A stretch of 64,000 nt of DNA from Saxidomus purpurata (lineage: Eukaryota > Mollusca > Bivalvia > Venerida > Veneridae), in NCBI GenBank assembly GCA_022818135.1, contig JAFMSR010000005.1:18103716-18167715 (forward strand), given 5' to 3'. The position numbers were made by a program, and so were the translations under genes. Under the pieces are notes generated by a model that saw only the letters and a program-made list of their open reading frames with translations, made no database searches and was not told the DNA's origin. Shown here piece by piece: positions 36,340 through 48,296 of the stretch. Within the stretch, counting starts at the first letter, position 1. Every line of letters begins with the position of its first letter.

Positions 36340-38408
36340 TAAAAACAAGGGTAGCTCATGGTGGTGAACATTTGTGCCATGATACATTAAAATTCCTCCA
36401 TGCATGAAGAAGAAATACTCCTGACTAAGATATTCTTGAATTTGACCTTTAACCTCTAAGTGTGACCTTAACCTTAGACTTAGGGACCTGGTTTCTTGCG
36501 CATGACACTCAGTCACATGGTAGTGAACATTTGTGCCAAGTAACATAACAAGAGCTGTCACATGACAGCACGCTCGACTATTCGAAAGCTTGTTGGTAAA
36601 ATGGGGTTTTTGTCTAAGAACAGGAGTATTGTGTAATTGTCTATAAGAATTAAGGTCAAAGATATGAAACTTGTTCAAAGACCTTTGTAAATGTACATTT
36701 CATTCAAAGCCTTACTCTGGATTCTGCAAGCCAACTGGAGGGAGGAGGGGGGATAATTTCAAATAAATACATGACCTTGTGTATTTGATCATGAATAATT
36801 TTGTAACTTTTCAAAATTGATATGTATAGAATAAAAAAAGCATGACCGCTGCATGCTGCATAATAATTCTATGACATTTCAAAAGAAAGCCATTTCGAGT
36901 ATTTCCATATTAGTCAGGTAAAAACTGTGACAAAATTCTAAGTTAAAAAGGGGCATAAATCTGTCAAAAATAAAAACATTGGTGAAGATTTTGACAGTAA
37001 AGATACATTTTAAGTTTCAAGTCAATACATTTGATAGTATTCAAGATATTTGAATTTATAACAATCTTCACCAACAAATTAAAAGTTAAAAAGGGGCATA
37101 AATCTGTCAAAATCAAAACAGAGTTATGGGAATTTTTCCTCAGGTGTAAATGTTGATAGTAGACACATACTTTGAGTTTCAAGTCAATACTTATGATAGT
37201 ATTCAAGATATTTGAATTTATAAAAAACTTTTACCAAAAATTCTAAGTTAAAAAGGGGCATAAATATGTCAAAAGTCAAAACAGAGTTATGGGGATTGTT
37301 TCCTCAGGTGTAGATGTTGAAGGTTAACATATATTTCGAGTTTCAAGTCAATACCTTATATAGTATTCAAGATATTTGAATTTATAAAAAACTTTAACAA
37401 AAAATTCAAAGTTTTAAAGGGGCATAAATCTGTCAAAAATCAAAACAGAGTTATGGGGATTGTTTCCACAGGTGTAGTTGTTGGTGGTAGACACATACTT
37501 TGAGTTTCAAGTCAATACCTTTGATAGTATTCAAGATATTTGAATTTATAAAAAAACTTTAACCAAAAATTCTAAGTTAAAAAGGGGCATAAATCTGTCA
37601 AAAATCAAAACAGAGTTATGGGGATTATTTCCTCAGGTGTAGATGTTGATGGTTAACATAAAGTTTGAGTTTCAAGTCAATACCTTATATAGTATTCAAG
37701 ATATTTGACTTTATAAAAAACTTTAACCAACGCAGACGCCGACGCCGGGGCGAGTGCAATAGCCTCCTTATTCTTCGAATAGTCGAGCTAAAAATCCCTC
37801 CATGCATGAAGCAAAAATGCTCTGGATAAAGTAATTCTTGAATTATTCTTGCATCTGACCTTTGGCCTCTAAGTGTGCCTTTAACCTTGGAACTAGGGAC
37901 TTGTTTCTATTGCATGACACTCTAACTCATGATAGTGAACATTTGTGCCAAGTAACATCAAAATGAAGAAAAAATGCTCTGGACAAAGTAATTCTTGAAT
38001 TATTCTTGTATCTGACCTCTGGCCTGTAAGTGTGAATTTAACCTTGGAACTAGGGACTTGTTTCTTATGCATGACATTCTAACTCATGATAGTGAACATT
38101 TGTACCAAGTTACATCAAAATCCCTCCATGCATGAAGTAGATATACTCCAGACAAAGTCATTCTTGAATTTGAACTTTAACCATTTAGTGTGACCTTGAC
38201 CTTAGATCTAGGGACCTGGTTCTTGGGCATGACACTCCGTCTCATGACGGTAAACATATGTGCCAAGTTATTTTAGAATCCCTTGATCCATGGATAAGTT
38301 ACAGCCTGGACAAACTCGGACAGATGTAAGCACCCATGGATGCACACACACACATACACCGAACTGCCATTTAGACAACTATATCGAGCTCACCGCAAGT
38401 GAGCTTGA
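36340..38408. mobile_element. Host element, family E, split by a nested insertion
   Basis: Units with 'gtgaacatttgtgccaagt', 'catcaaaatccctccatgcatgaag', 'tctaagtgtgacc' and 'agggacctggtttctt' occur both before 36547 and after 37793. The tail 'gagctcaccgcaagtgagctt' (38388-38408) is a hairpin. The family E text is interrupted mid-sentence at 36547. Confidence 0.75.
36548..37793. mobile_element. Family F element (CTGTCACATGACAG head) nested in family E
   Basis: The head ACAAGAGCTGTCACATGACAG contains a palindrome (CTGTCA-CA-TGACAG). It is followed by GCTCGACTATTCGAA (36572-36586), whose exact reverse complement TTCGAATAGTCGAGC lies at 37774-37788. The interior has five units marked by 'ggggcataaatctgtcaaa' near 36950, 37093, 37255, 37419 and 37583. 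Before the tail lies 'cagacgccgacgccggggcgagtgcaatagcctcctta'. Copies are at 46865-47573 and, diverged, 38411-39241. No protein is encoded. Confidence 0.85.
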
Positions 38409-38410
38409 CA

Positions 38411-39241
38411 ACAAGAGCTAACAGTAGGACAGCGCGCTCGACTTTTTAAGTGCTTGCGAATAAAACAAAACAGTTAAAACAAGGATCTGCATAAACAAGG
38501 GCCAAGAGTAGCAAGATATAAAGTCAAGAGTTATAAAACTTAAATGTTTGATATCCCTGCATGAATACTACAGCAAAGTTGTAGATTACTACTTCAAGTG
38601 GTTAATGATATGTGCATGACAGTGACAGCTGCACACATGACTTAAACTAGGAATTTCTAAGTACAAATCAATAAACATTTTCTCAGAGTTATCTTTTCTT
38701 GCTTACGGACAGGTGTCATGATGGTACACAAGTACTCAAACTTTCAAAGTAATATCTGAAATGGTCAAGTCAACAAGTGGACAAGAATGGAAATCTAATT
38801 AAGTTTTTAAGTAGAAAAGGGCCATAATTCAAATAAAATCCTTGACAGAGTTACCTTCTCCTGCTTATGTTTGGAAAAATGATGGTAAAGAAGTATTGCA
38901 ACCTTGTTTGCATGTACAAGGTTTTTCTATGATTTGACCTAGTTCAGTCAAAAATTCGATAAAGGGCCTTAATTAAAAAAAATCCTTGACAGAGTTACCT
39001 TCTCTTGTGGGTAATGGGTAATGATGCAAACAAGTAGTCGAAAAAGGGTCATAATTCTGACAAAAACCTTGACAGAGTTATGTACCTTTGTCTGTTGATG
39101 GAGGTTATGATTGTAAACAAGTATGGTAAGTTTAAAAGCAATACCTCTTATGGTTTTGAAATAAAGTAGGATGATATGAAAAACTTAACCAATGTATGAC
39201 CAGTAAGATAGCTCCCCTTTTCTTCAGAAAGTCGAGCTAAA
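38411..39241. mobile_element. Diverged family F copy
   Basis: The head 'acaagagctaacagtaggacagcgcgctcgact' and the tail 'agaaagtcgagctaaaa' match family F ends with changes. The interior has 'agggccataattc', 'cttgacagagttaccttctc' and 'aagtattgcaacctt' units. It abuts the family E tail at 38408. Confidence 0.65.
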
Positions 39242-39289
39242 AAACCTTATTCAGATTTGTCACAAGGAATTCATGAGAGTTCTCTGGCA

Positions 39290-39500
39290 CAGGGGGTTTG
39301 AGAAAAATTTTCCAGCATGGGTAAAACCATCTTTTTTTACAGGTGGGCATTTACCTAACCATTGTTCTTGGAAAGAACCAGTACTAGATCCTTATCTGCC
39401 AACTTATTCACATAAAGAGACATGGCTGGTAGCAGGGCTCAAACTCATGACGACGTCATTAGAAATGTCAGTCCAGTATGCAAGAAAATGTAGCTATGGT
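39290..39500 (-). repeat. tRNA-derived SINE, minus orientation
   Basis: On the minus strand, GAGTTTGAGCCCTGCTAC is followed by 'cagccatgtctctttatgtgaat', 'agttggcagataaggatctagtactggttc' and 'gaacaatggtt'. The same order with close wording occurs on the plus strand at 49110-49230, so the two are copies of one SINE. A plus-strand frame (39273-39527) across it is chance. Confidence 0.7.
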
Positions 39501-39544
39501 GGCATACTACTGCCACAGGTTAGTTAACTGACTTGTGTGTTAAG

Positions 39545-40030
39545 TGGTTTTCACAAAATATTTTTATTATATCCACTTACTAAGTGATTAACATGAATTA
39601 CTGTGATTAATGCGAAAATAATTCGCGTTATCTACTTATCTGCCATTTTCTAATATGGCAGATAAGTAGATTATGCAAAATATTTTCATGATATCCACTT
39701 ATTAAGTGATTAACGCGTAATATCTTGATAAACATGAAAATAATTTGCATTGTTTAATACTGATCCTCCATTTTGAAATATGTCAAATAAGTTACAAAGA
39801 TAACTTGGAATATTTTCATGAAAACCACTTAATAAGTGGATATCCTGAAAACCACTTAATAAGTGGATATCCTGAAATATTTTGCATTATCTATTTATTT
39901 TTAAATATGGCGTATAAGTTGATAACTCAAAATATTTTCCTGATATCCACTTATAAAGTGATTAATCCAAAACATTGTGATTAATGCGAAAATAATTCTC
40001 ATTATCTACTTATCTGCCATTTTTCTCAGT
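39545..40030. repeat. AT-rich palindromic repeat block
   Basis: Words such as 'atatccactta(t/c)taagtgattaa', 'gcgaaaataatt' and 'atctacttatctgccat' recur. A 17-bp perfect inverted repeat (39630-39646 and 39655-39671) encloses an 8-base loop. At 39823-39877 a 27-bp word containing CCACTTAATAAGTGG is duplicated in tandem. It can form cruciforms and may be a decayed foldback element. Confidence 0.7.
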
Positions 40031-40248
40031 AGATAGCGAAATATATTTACGCAAAAAGCACTAAACAAGAAAGTCAAAATAAACTTAGTGTTGCAGTAAT
40101 ATGCCACCATATGAAGCAGATCAATCTAATAACTTTTATCTCTCTGAAGTGTAGCTCACGCCTGCCACTCACAAGAATAAAGTGGTTAATTATTTCAAGC
40201 TTGCCACAGCTTTAAATCAAGCTTTGTGGTGATAAGATAAATATTTTC

Positions 40249-41548
40249 AACAAGAGGGCCAAGATGGCTCTATATCGCTCACCTGAGGCCTCTAGAGTGT
40301 TGACATAGTCTTCTTTATTTGTTTGTGACCTACTTTTTTACCCTAGATGACCCAAAATCAAACTTCATCTAGAACTCTTTCAGAGAAACATACTTCACAA
40401 TTTTTATGATGATTGGGTGATAAATTTGGCCTTGTTAACAAGGTTTTTCATTGATTTGACCATGTTACCTAGTTTTAAACCCCAGGTGACATATCTATGC
40501 CAGAAGATTGGGACCATACCTAAATGTGTAGCCTCTCAAAATAAAGACTATTATTATTCCATCTTTGCCTAAATATCATTGAAAAAACATTGTGAACAAG
40601 TTTCATGATGATTGAGTAGAAAATGTCACCTCTATGGTTTATGCACAAGAGTTCGCTATGATTTGACCTGGTGATCTAGTTTTTAACCAGAGATGATGCA
40701 TATTCTAACTCGACCTAGATTTTATCAAGATAGCCATTTTGACCAAATTTCATGAAGTTCCTTAAAAAAATGCAGACTCCATTTCACACACAATGCTTTT
40801 CTATTATTTGACCTCATGACCTAGTTTGTGGTCTAAGATGACCCATATTTGAAACTGACCTAGTTTTCATCAAGGCAATGATTCTTACCAGTTTCGAGAA
40901 GATTCAATAATACACAAGGTTTTCTATGATTTAACCAGGTGACCTACTTTTAGTTTTAGATGGCACATATTCAAACTTGACCTAAATTTCATCAAAACTT
41001 TCATACTGACAAAATGTCATGAAGATCAGATGAAAAATGCAATCTATTGCATACATAAGCCTTTTCTATGATATGACTTGATGACTTAGTTTTTGACCTG
41101 AGAAGACTCATATTGGAAGTCTGACCAAACTTCATGAAGCTCCATTCAAAAATGCAACCTCTATCGCATACACATGTTTTTTCTATAATTTCACCAGGTG
41201 ACCTAGTTTTTGACCTCAGATAACCGATATTCTACCTCAACCTATACTTTAACAAGGCAGTCATTATGACCAAGTTTCATGAAGATCCAATGAAAAATGC
41301 AACCTTGTTTGCATGTACAAGATTTTTCTATGATTTGACCTTGACACCTAGTTTTTGACTCCATATTTGAACTTGACCTAGACTTCATCAAGGCAATCAT
41401 TCTGACCAATTTTCATGAAGATTTAGCGAAAATGGCAACCTATATTCAGCATACACAAGGTAAACTGTTGACAGACAAAGCAGACAGAGGACAGACACCA
41501 GGTGATCACAATAGCTCACCTTGAGCACTTCATGCTCAGGTGAGCTTA
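40249..41548 (+). mobile_element. Tandem-repeat element, family G (ACAAGAGGGCC head, hairpin tail)
   Basis: The head is 'acaagagggccaagatggctctatatcgctcacctga'. Units of about 140 bp carry 'tatgatttgacc', 'ggtgacctagttttt', 'cagatgacccatattc', 'gacctagatttcatcaa' and 'catgaagatc'. The tail hairpin 41513-41546 has arms AGCTCACCTTGAGCA and TGCTCAGGTGAGCT around a short loop. The same family is at 56241-57446. Confidence 0.8.
40505..40562 (+). mobile_element. Short LINE 3' tail inside the family G element
   Basis: The family text after 'ccaggtgac' is interrupted. The intruder ends 'cctctcaaaataaagactattattatt', with AATAAA at 40539-40544 and an (ATT)n end, like the LINE tails at 15775 and 25300. 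Confidence 0.5.
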
Positions 41549-41556
41549 AAATAAAT

Positions 41557-43050
41557 TATGAAGGAACAATGTCTTAAAAGGAGTCCGGTATATTATGAAG
41601 GAGTTATGTCCTTAAGGCAGTCTGGTATGGTGTCTGATATGGATAACATGTCCAAGCTTCAAACCATAATGAAGGTTTTCTACAGCTTACATTTTGATTT
41701 TATTTTTAAAGTTAGACAAGAAGATGTTGACAACTGGAAGCAAATTGATGTTGTAAATAACAAAGGGAAGGGAGACAAGAATAAAGTGCTTGTAACAATA
41801 TTTAGGAGACCAAGATACAGTCAAACTTGTCTTAAGAGACCGCCCATGGGAAAGGCTAAAACCGGTCACTTAGTAAAATGGTCTCTTAATACAAAGTATC
41901 ACCTGAAACTGCAACCGTTATCCATGAATATCGTTATGTCACGTGGTCATTTTCCAAAAACAGCAAATTAGTCTGAACTTGAAAGTACTGAAAGTTTGTC
42001 AATACTCGACAATTAACACCTGCGGACGAAAGTATGGACGATAATCCTTATGAGATCTGACACTTCCGTGCCTAATATGGAAGTAAAATGCAACATTAAA
42101 TCAGTCAGTTTTCATTGAAAGGATCTGTTTGCACATAAATGGTTGCCTAATATGAATAAAAGACTGATTATGGGTCGCTAATTACTGGTCGCTGGTCGCG
42201 TTAGACAAAATGCAAAAGCAAAACAGTGTAAAAACGCTCGGGAGGATTCAAAAGCAGTTGCTTAAGACAAAGGTCGCTTAATACACATGGTGGCATGGGC
42301 AAGTTCGACTGTATTGATATCATTATAGCAGCTAGGATATTGTAACAAGCAGAACAGCAACTCTAACCAGTAAGCAGAAGGGAAGTATCAATAAACTATT
42401 CTCAGTGCTTGCCAACTTAAAAACAAAACTTTTGTCAGTTTAAAGCAAAACAAAATTCTGTTGACTGTCTAAATATAAACTAGAAAACTGTAAAGTAAAT
42501 TTATTTATGGTAACTTACCAGTAAATTTTTGATACCCAAGAACACTATTGCAAAGTTTCAAATAACTCCCATAAGTGGTTACTGCAAATATGACTTTAAA
42601 CAAAGTTTCTAATTTAAACAAGGGCCATACTTTGAAGTAAATTCAGTAAGTTAGTGGCACCTACCGGTATGTTCCAGTAGAGGTGTATAAACATTCTGAA
42701 CTCTTTTCAGGTAATTTTCAGTGAGTTACAGCCCCTTTTTCAGCAAATGTTCGCGCTATCTCTCAGCAACTACTGGACAGATATTAATGAAACTTCCCAG
42801 GAGTAATCGATATCTTGCATATTCACATCTTTTACTTGAATAACTTGTAATTGAGTTACGGCTCTTTGATTTTTTCATAGGAATAGTATACAGAGAGATT
42901 TTTGTCCGCCTATTTCTCAGCAACCACTGGATGGAAAGGGAATCTGCTCAGTGCAAACATTCTTTTAGATGTTTATATATCCCTTCCTATTTCCAAGCCA
43001 TGATGGGGTATTAATCACCTTCAGTGATGGTTATAGTTTATGCTGCGGAG
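41557..43050 (+). repeat. Left arm of a large inverted repeat pair
   Basis: 41577-41690 is nearly the reverse complement of 48080-48175. 42730-42850 matches 47580-47700 in reverse, and 42868-43050 matches 46690-46865 in reverse. Shared words are 'catatcagacaccataccagactgcc' (as reverse), 'ctcagcaactactggacag' and 'agagatttttgtc'. The arms are symmetric about 44.87 kb. A MITE interrupts this arm at 41816-42313. The frame 41558-41971 across the arm has no recognisable product. Confidence 0.75.
41816..42313. mobile_element. MITE with CAGTCRAACTTG ends and TA duplication
   Basis: The left end TACAGTCAAACTTG (41816) and the right end CAAGTTCGACTGTA (42300-42313) are inverted with one mismatch in twelve and are flanked by TA on both sides. 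That fits a Tc1/mariner or pogo-type insertion. The interior has 'aagagaccgcccatggg' and 'taagacaaaggtcgctta' and does not code. Confidence 0.75.
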
Positions 43051-45180
43051 ATTATATTGTGATTATGTTTGATCAGCAATTTATGCATCTTTCATCTGCC
43101 CTAAAATTTTCCCATTTTAGTTCATTATAGAGTGTTTCTATGTTATGCAATTTAGTGGCACCTGTTTCAATTCTTTGATGTTTTGGTCTGAATTTACTTG
43201 ATATTTTGCTTCTCTTCTGAGGTACAATTGTCCCAGACTGAGTCAAACTGTTCCATTACAGGTGTATGAAGGAAACCAAAACATCAAAATGAACTGACAG
43301 TTCTTTATGGCTTGATATACAATGAGTGTTCAAAAAGATTCCTTTAAAATTGATCTAGCATCATTGCTTTTATTCCCATGATGTGTAGTTCCAAATTTGC
43401 TAAAAAGAAAATCAAGACAAACTTTTTGACATTTTGTAATTAAAATTGAGTCCAATTATGAATTGAGATAAAAGGTGCATGAGCAACAGTCACAAAACAT
43501 AACAGAAGTATTTATCATAAGTTACAGTAGTCTACTGGGTACAGCAGTCAGCACAGTCCCTGACTGACTATGCACAAAGAGAGTGAGCATGTTTATAGTG
43601 TATTTTAATGTCATCTACAGTTTTCCTGAAAGAATCTGATTCATCTTAATCATAGTTCATGTGTATGTTATTGCACATTATACAAATTCCAGTGTGTCCT
43701 GGCAAACGTTCCATTTCTAGCCCAGTCCAGAAAGACTTAGCAGTTTCAATGCTACAACATAAGTATTCAGGCCACACTTAAATTTATTCCATGCAGACAG
43801 TTCCATGATGGACTCAAACCTATACTGAAAAATGTTCGGGGCTATGCTGGAGCTTTATACTGTTGCTATTTTTGTGTTTGATTTCCTTGATATATTTTTG
43901 ATTGTTGAATACAGTTAACTAAACTATCTATTTAATAAAATGTATGAAGATACTTGAAAGTATTCAAACTGTCCTATCTGCTTTTGGATTATACACAAGT
44001 CTGGTGACAGGGTGTCTTTTTGTCTGTCACCTTTGGACCCATCATACTCCCAAGTCCTTTCTGGTACATGAGATATGCCACACATTTCATCACCTCATGC
44101 AGGGCAGACTCACTGATTGAACCACTTTCATAATGCCATATGCATTAGTGAAATATATATTGGTTGCAATCATCTAAAATATCTAGATGTATTTTAACAT
44201 ACAATTCCGACACCTGCTATGAGCAACTATGTGCTATGTGTATGTGCATGCTATTTTAGGACAAAAGAAACTTCATTGCTCAACTAAAATACCCCATTTT
44301 CAAATTTCAAGGGCACTGCTTATATGAAATTATCTATAAAATTCCACTTTAAAATTTGCATGGAGTATTAAAACCTACAAAGAAATAGAGACCACATTCC
44401 AGAGTTCTAAATTCCAACATAGTCCAGAACATCTTCCAACAATGGTCCATATTCATGATGATTTCTTCAACAGATTTTAGCATGGCCTGGAATATTTTAT
44501 GGAGTAGCGTAGGAACTGAACTAGAAGAGGAGGCTTTCCAGAACTGTCTAGAATATTTTCCAGTAGAAAGGTTATTTATAGATTGATCTGTTAAACAGAT
44601 GAATCACGTCTCATCACAATGAATCAGACTCACACAGGAAAAATAAAGATGGTATGTGTAGGAGGACAATCATTTCATTATCATCTTTGTATACTATCTA
44701 GGGAATCCCCTTCATTTATTTCCATGTGTAACCTTTTTTTGTTGCCGCATACCATGTTACCAGCAGATAAAACTCTCTTTTGTATTCTATTATTTATACA
44801 TACTTGTGATTATCCACCACTTTGATTTTCAACCTCCATTGTAATGTTATGAAATTGTAAACTTGTAATAAGCTTACAGTTAATTTCTATGATGGAATCC
44901 AACAAATATATAATCCAATTTTTTATATTAGGGATGTTAAAAATATTAAAAGTTATTTTCTTGATTTTTTTTGCAAACTGAATCGTTAAGACATCTTACA
45001 GCAATAAATATTTCTGTAATGTGTAGTGACTGTTGTTCATACACTTTAACTCAATTTTCATTATGTAGTCTTGATTATATTTTGAGCAAATATGGAAATG
45101 CACATCATGAAAATAAAAGCAATGATACTAAGGGCAATCTTAAGGGAATCTTTATGAACACTCATCTTATACCAAATCAT
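43051..45180. other. Spacer of the inverted pair; no gene recognised
   Basis: AT-rich DNA without arrays or exons that I can support. The small plus frames (44619-44825, 44971-45270) show no known protein. Confidence 0.4.
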
Positions 45181-45184
45181 AAAA

Positions 45185-45790
45185 AAGAGGCCCTAAAGGG
45201 CCAGTGTCACAGTAGGGATCATCTACTCAGTAAGACCAATCAACTTAAGAAGTTTCAAGACTGTTGGTGAGGTAGATCTCAAGATATTGAGCGGACAAGA
45301 TTTTCAAAGTTTGGGTCACTGTGACCTTGACCATTAGCCCACTAACCCAAAAATCAATAGGGATCATCTACATGTTTCAGAAAACTTTCTGAGCAAATTT
45401 GATGAAGTTGAAAGAAAACTTTGGCCCGTAGAGGGTTATCAAGGAAACACTATCAAAGGTCACTGTGACCTTGACCCACTGGCCCAAAAAATTATAGGAA
45501 TCATCTACATGTTGCAGGAAACCTTCTGAGCAAGTATCATGAAAGTTTCATGAAAACTGTGAGCTGTAGAGCATAATGAAGGAAAATCTAAAGGAGGTCA
45601 CTGTGGCCTTAACCTTGGACCCACCGACCCGAAAATCAATTGGGATCTTCCACATGTTACTGGGAACCTTCTGGGCAAGTTTGAAGAAAGTTAAATGAAA
45701 ACTGTAACCTGAAGAGTGTATCAAGGAAAATCTTACAGAACATAGTGACTGAGTCTTTGACAATTGTACTTCAGAACAGAAGCCAAATAT
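45185..45790 (+). mobile_element. Element with AGAGGCCCTAAAGGGCC head
   Basis: The head contains the palindrome GGCCCTAAAGGGCC. About three units follow with a period near 150 bp: 'gtcactgtgaccttgacc', 'ccca(a/c)aaaatcaatagggatc', 'atctacatgtt(t/g)ca', 'accttctgagcaag', 'gaaagtttcatgaaaactg'. The right end is not clear. A worn copy seems to lie at 1780-2150. Confidence 0.6.
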
Positions 45791-45849
45791 GACATTAAAG
45801 GTCCATTACATACACCAATTCGATTTATTTTTCTTTTAAATCTGGAAAA

Positions 45850-46045
45850 CAGGGAAATATAATTTGAAACTGGCTTCTAAAACTTTACAATAGCCGTGGA
45901 GTATTTCCCTGTTTGAAATACTGCAGCTGCAGAAAAACGAGTGAATTTTTGTGTATTTCCTTAGATTGACCTGGGTGGTCTTTTTGTCCTACTTTCGCTT
46001 TATTGTATTATTTAAACAGTCAGAGATATACTTTGCATATCACTT
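45850..46045 (+). repeat. Dispersed repeat, inverted partner of 32085-32290
   Basis: This is the opposite-strand copy of the 32.1-kb repeat, including 'agccgtggagtatttccctg', 'ctgcagaaaaacgagtg' and 'ggtggtctttttgtcctactttcgc'. Confidence 0.75.
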
Positions 46046-46689
46046 GAAGTAAAGTTCTTCAATTATAATTCAAAATAGGCATGCTTATTTGTACAACCTA
46101 TTTACAGCCTATCTCTGGTAGATTTCTGGAAAATCAAAAAGGTATTTGAAAATGGGTAAACCTACTTTCGTTTTAAAAAGGCAAAATATAATTTATTGAT
46201 TCTTTTGTTAAAATCAAATTTTCAACACAATATGGTCACATTCAATGCAGTATGTCATATGTTTCCTTCTGAGAAGACGCCCGTTACAATTCCAGATTTA
46301 AAAGAAAATTTGATTTGATGTTAGTAAATGACCTTTTAAGAATTTTAACAGATGCCATCAAATTGCATAATGTAAAGAAACCTCTGTAATGAATATACCT
46401 GCATTCAGTCCATACTGCTACATCTATTTTGTGATTTTCTGTCCATTTATTTCTTACAAATTATTTCCCTTTCCTGCCAAAAATGTAAGATGATCATGAG
46501 CCCGGTTAGAAAGAAGGGCTGAAAGTATTTTGCCTGGAGTTTTAATGAAAAATATTTATCTAGCCTGGTGGCTAGCCTATAAAATGAACGAAAATACGAT
46601 AATTTGATAACAGAAGAAAAACACATAAATCATAAAACTTGCATATCTTGCTTAATTCCCGATCAAATATAAATACAATTCAATCTATC

Positions 46690-48180
46690 CAACATAAACT
46701 AGAACTATCACTAATGGTGATCAATACCTCTGTCGTGGCTTGAACACAGGAATGGATAGATGAAAATCTTAAAAGATTGTTTTCACTGAACAGATTACTT
46801 TCCCATCCAGCGGATTGCTGAGAAATAGTCAGACAAAAATCTCTATGCATATTGTACCTATGAAACAAGAGCTGTCTCATGACAGCACTGCTCGACTATT
46901 AGAAAGCTTGTCAGTAAAATGGGTTTTTTGTCTAAGAACAGGACTGGTGTATTGTGTAATTGTCTATAAGAGTTAAGGTCAAAGATATGAAACTTGTTCA
47001 AAGACCTTTGTAAATGTACAAGTCAGATATTAGACTTTATAAAAATCTTTAAAAGGGCCATAAATCTGTCAAAAATCAAAACAGAGTTAAGGGGATTGTT
47101 TCCTCAGGTGTAGATGTTGACAATATTTATATATTCTGAGTTTCAAGTCAATACCTTTGATAGTATTCAAGATATTTGACTTCATTAAAATCTATCACAA
47201 AAAATTCTTAGTTAAAAGGGGCATAAATCTGTCAAAAATCAAAACAGAGTTATAGGGATTGTTGCCTCAGGTGTAGATGTTGATGGTAAAGATATAGTTT
47301 GAGTTTCAAGTTAATACCTTTGATAGAACTTTATAAAACTTTAACCAAAAATTCTAAGTTAAAAAGGGGCATAAATCTGTCAAAAATAAAAAAAGAGTTA
47401 TGGGGATTGTTTCCTCAGGTGTAAATGTTGATGGTAAACATATAGTTTGAGTTTCAAGTCAATACCTTTGATAGTATTCAATATATCTGACTTTATAAAA
47501 AACTTTAACCAACACAGATGCCGATGCCGGGGCAAGTGCAATAACCTCCTTATTCTTCGAATAGTCAAGCTAAAAATCAAAGGGTAGTAACTCAATTAAA
47601 CATTTTCTGAGCAAATGATGCTGATTGAATGCAAAAATAGAGATAGTACCGATCATTCCTGTAAACTTTCACTGATTTCTGTCCAGTAGTTGTTGATAAA
47701 CAGACGGTGACCAACAAAATATGCTGAAAAAAATGAAAGGGCCAACAATATGTACAACTATGCTTGGTTTTGATTACTTTCGTGTAATTTAATTGATTTC
47801 CATCTTAAGTTGCTGAGAAATGAAGCTGAAAAAAGCAAAGGTGCAACATGTTGATGACATGCACAAATAGGCTTGGTACCAATCAATTCTGTAAAGTTTC
47901 ATTAGTTCTAGCCAGCCAAGACAAAATGTACAGACAGCCAGAAAACATGATTCCAGTATACCTCCCTTAAACTGCATTTATTAGGGTATAATTACATACT
48001 ATCTATGTAAGAACTCCCTTCTGGCACAGGAATGTGCTTCCAGTCATCAAAATTTCTCTGACTTTAAAGATAGAATCAATGTAAGCTGTAGAAAACCTTC
48101 ATTATGGTTTAAAGCTTGGACATGTTATCCATATCAGACACCATACCAGACTGCCTTAAGGACATAACTCCTTAATAATC
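46690..48180 (-). repeat. Right arm of the large inverted repeat pair
   Basis: It is the reverse complement, with divergence, of 41557-43050. This arm is interrupted by a family F element at 46865-47573 instead of the MITE found in the left arm. Confidence 0.75.
46865..47573. mobile_element. Family F element, second copy
   Basis: The head ACAAGAGCTGTCTCATGACAG, then 'ctgctcgactatt', and the tail 'ttcttcgaatagtcaagctaaaa' match 36548-37793. The interior has about four units, also with 'gatgccgatgccggggcaagtgcaataacc' before the tail. Confidence 0.82.
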
Positions 48181-48296
48181 TATTTAAAAAATTTCATTGA
48201 ATCACCAACATACAAAATTCAAACTTGTGGCAAACTTGAAATAGTTGACAACTTTTTCCTTTTGTGTTACAATTATGCTTCGGAAATATAACTAAA

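Noticed and set aside
36190..36678. Minus-strand 162-aa frame
   Set aside because: It runs across the family E/family F junction, so it is made of two unrelated repeats.
41558..41971. Plus-strand 137-aa frame
   Set aside because: It crosses from an inverted-repeat arm into a MITE at 41816 and has no recognisable domain.
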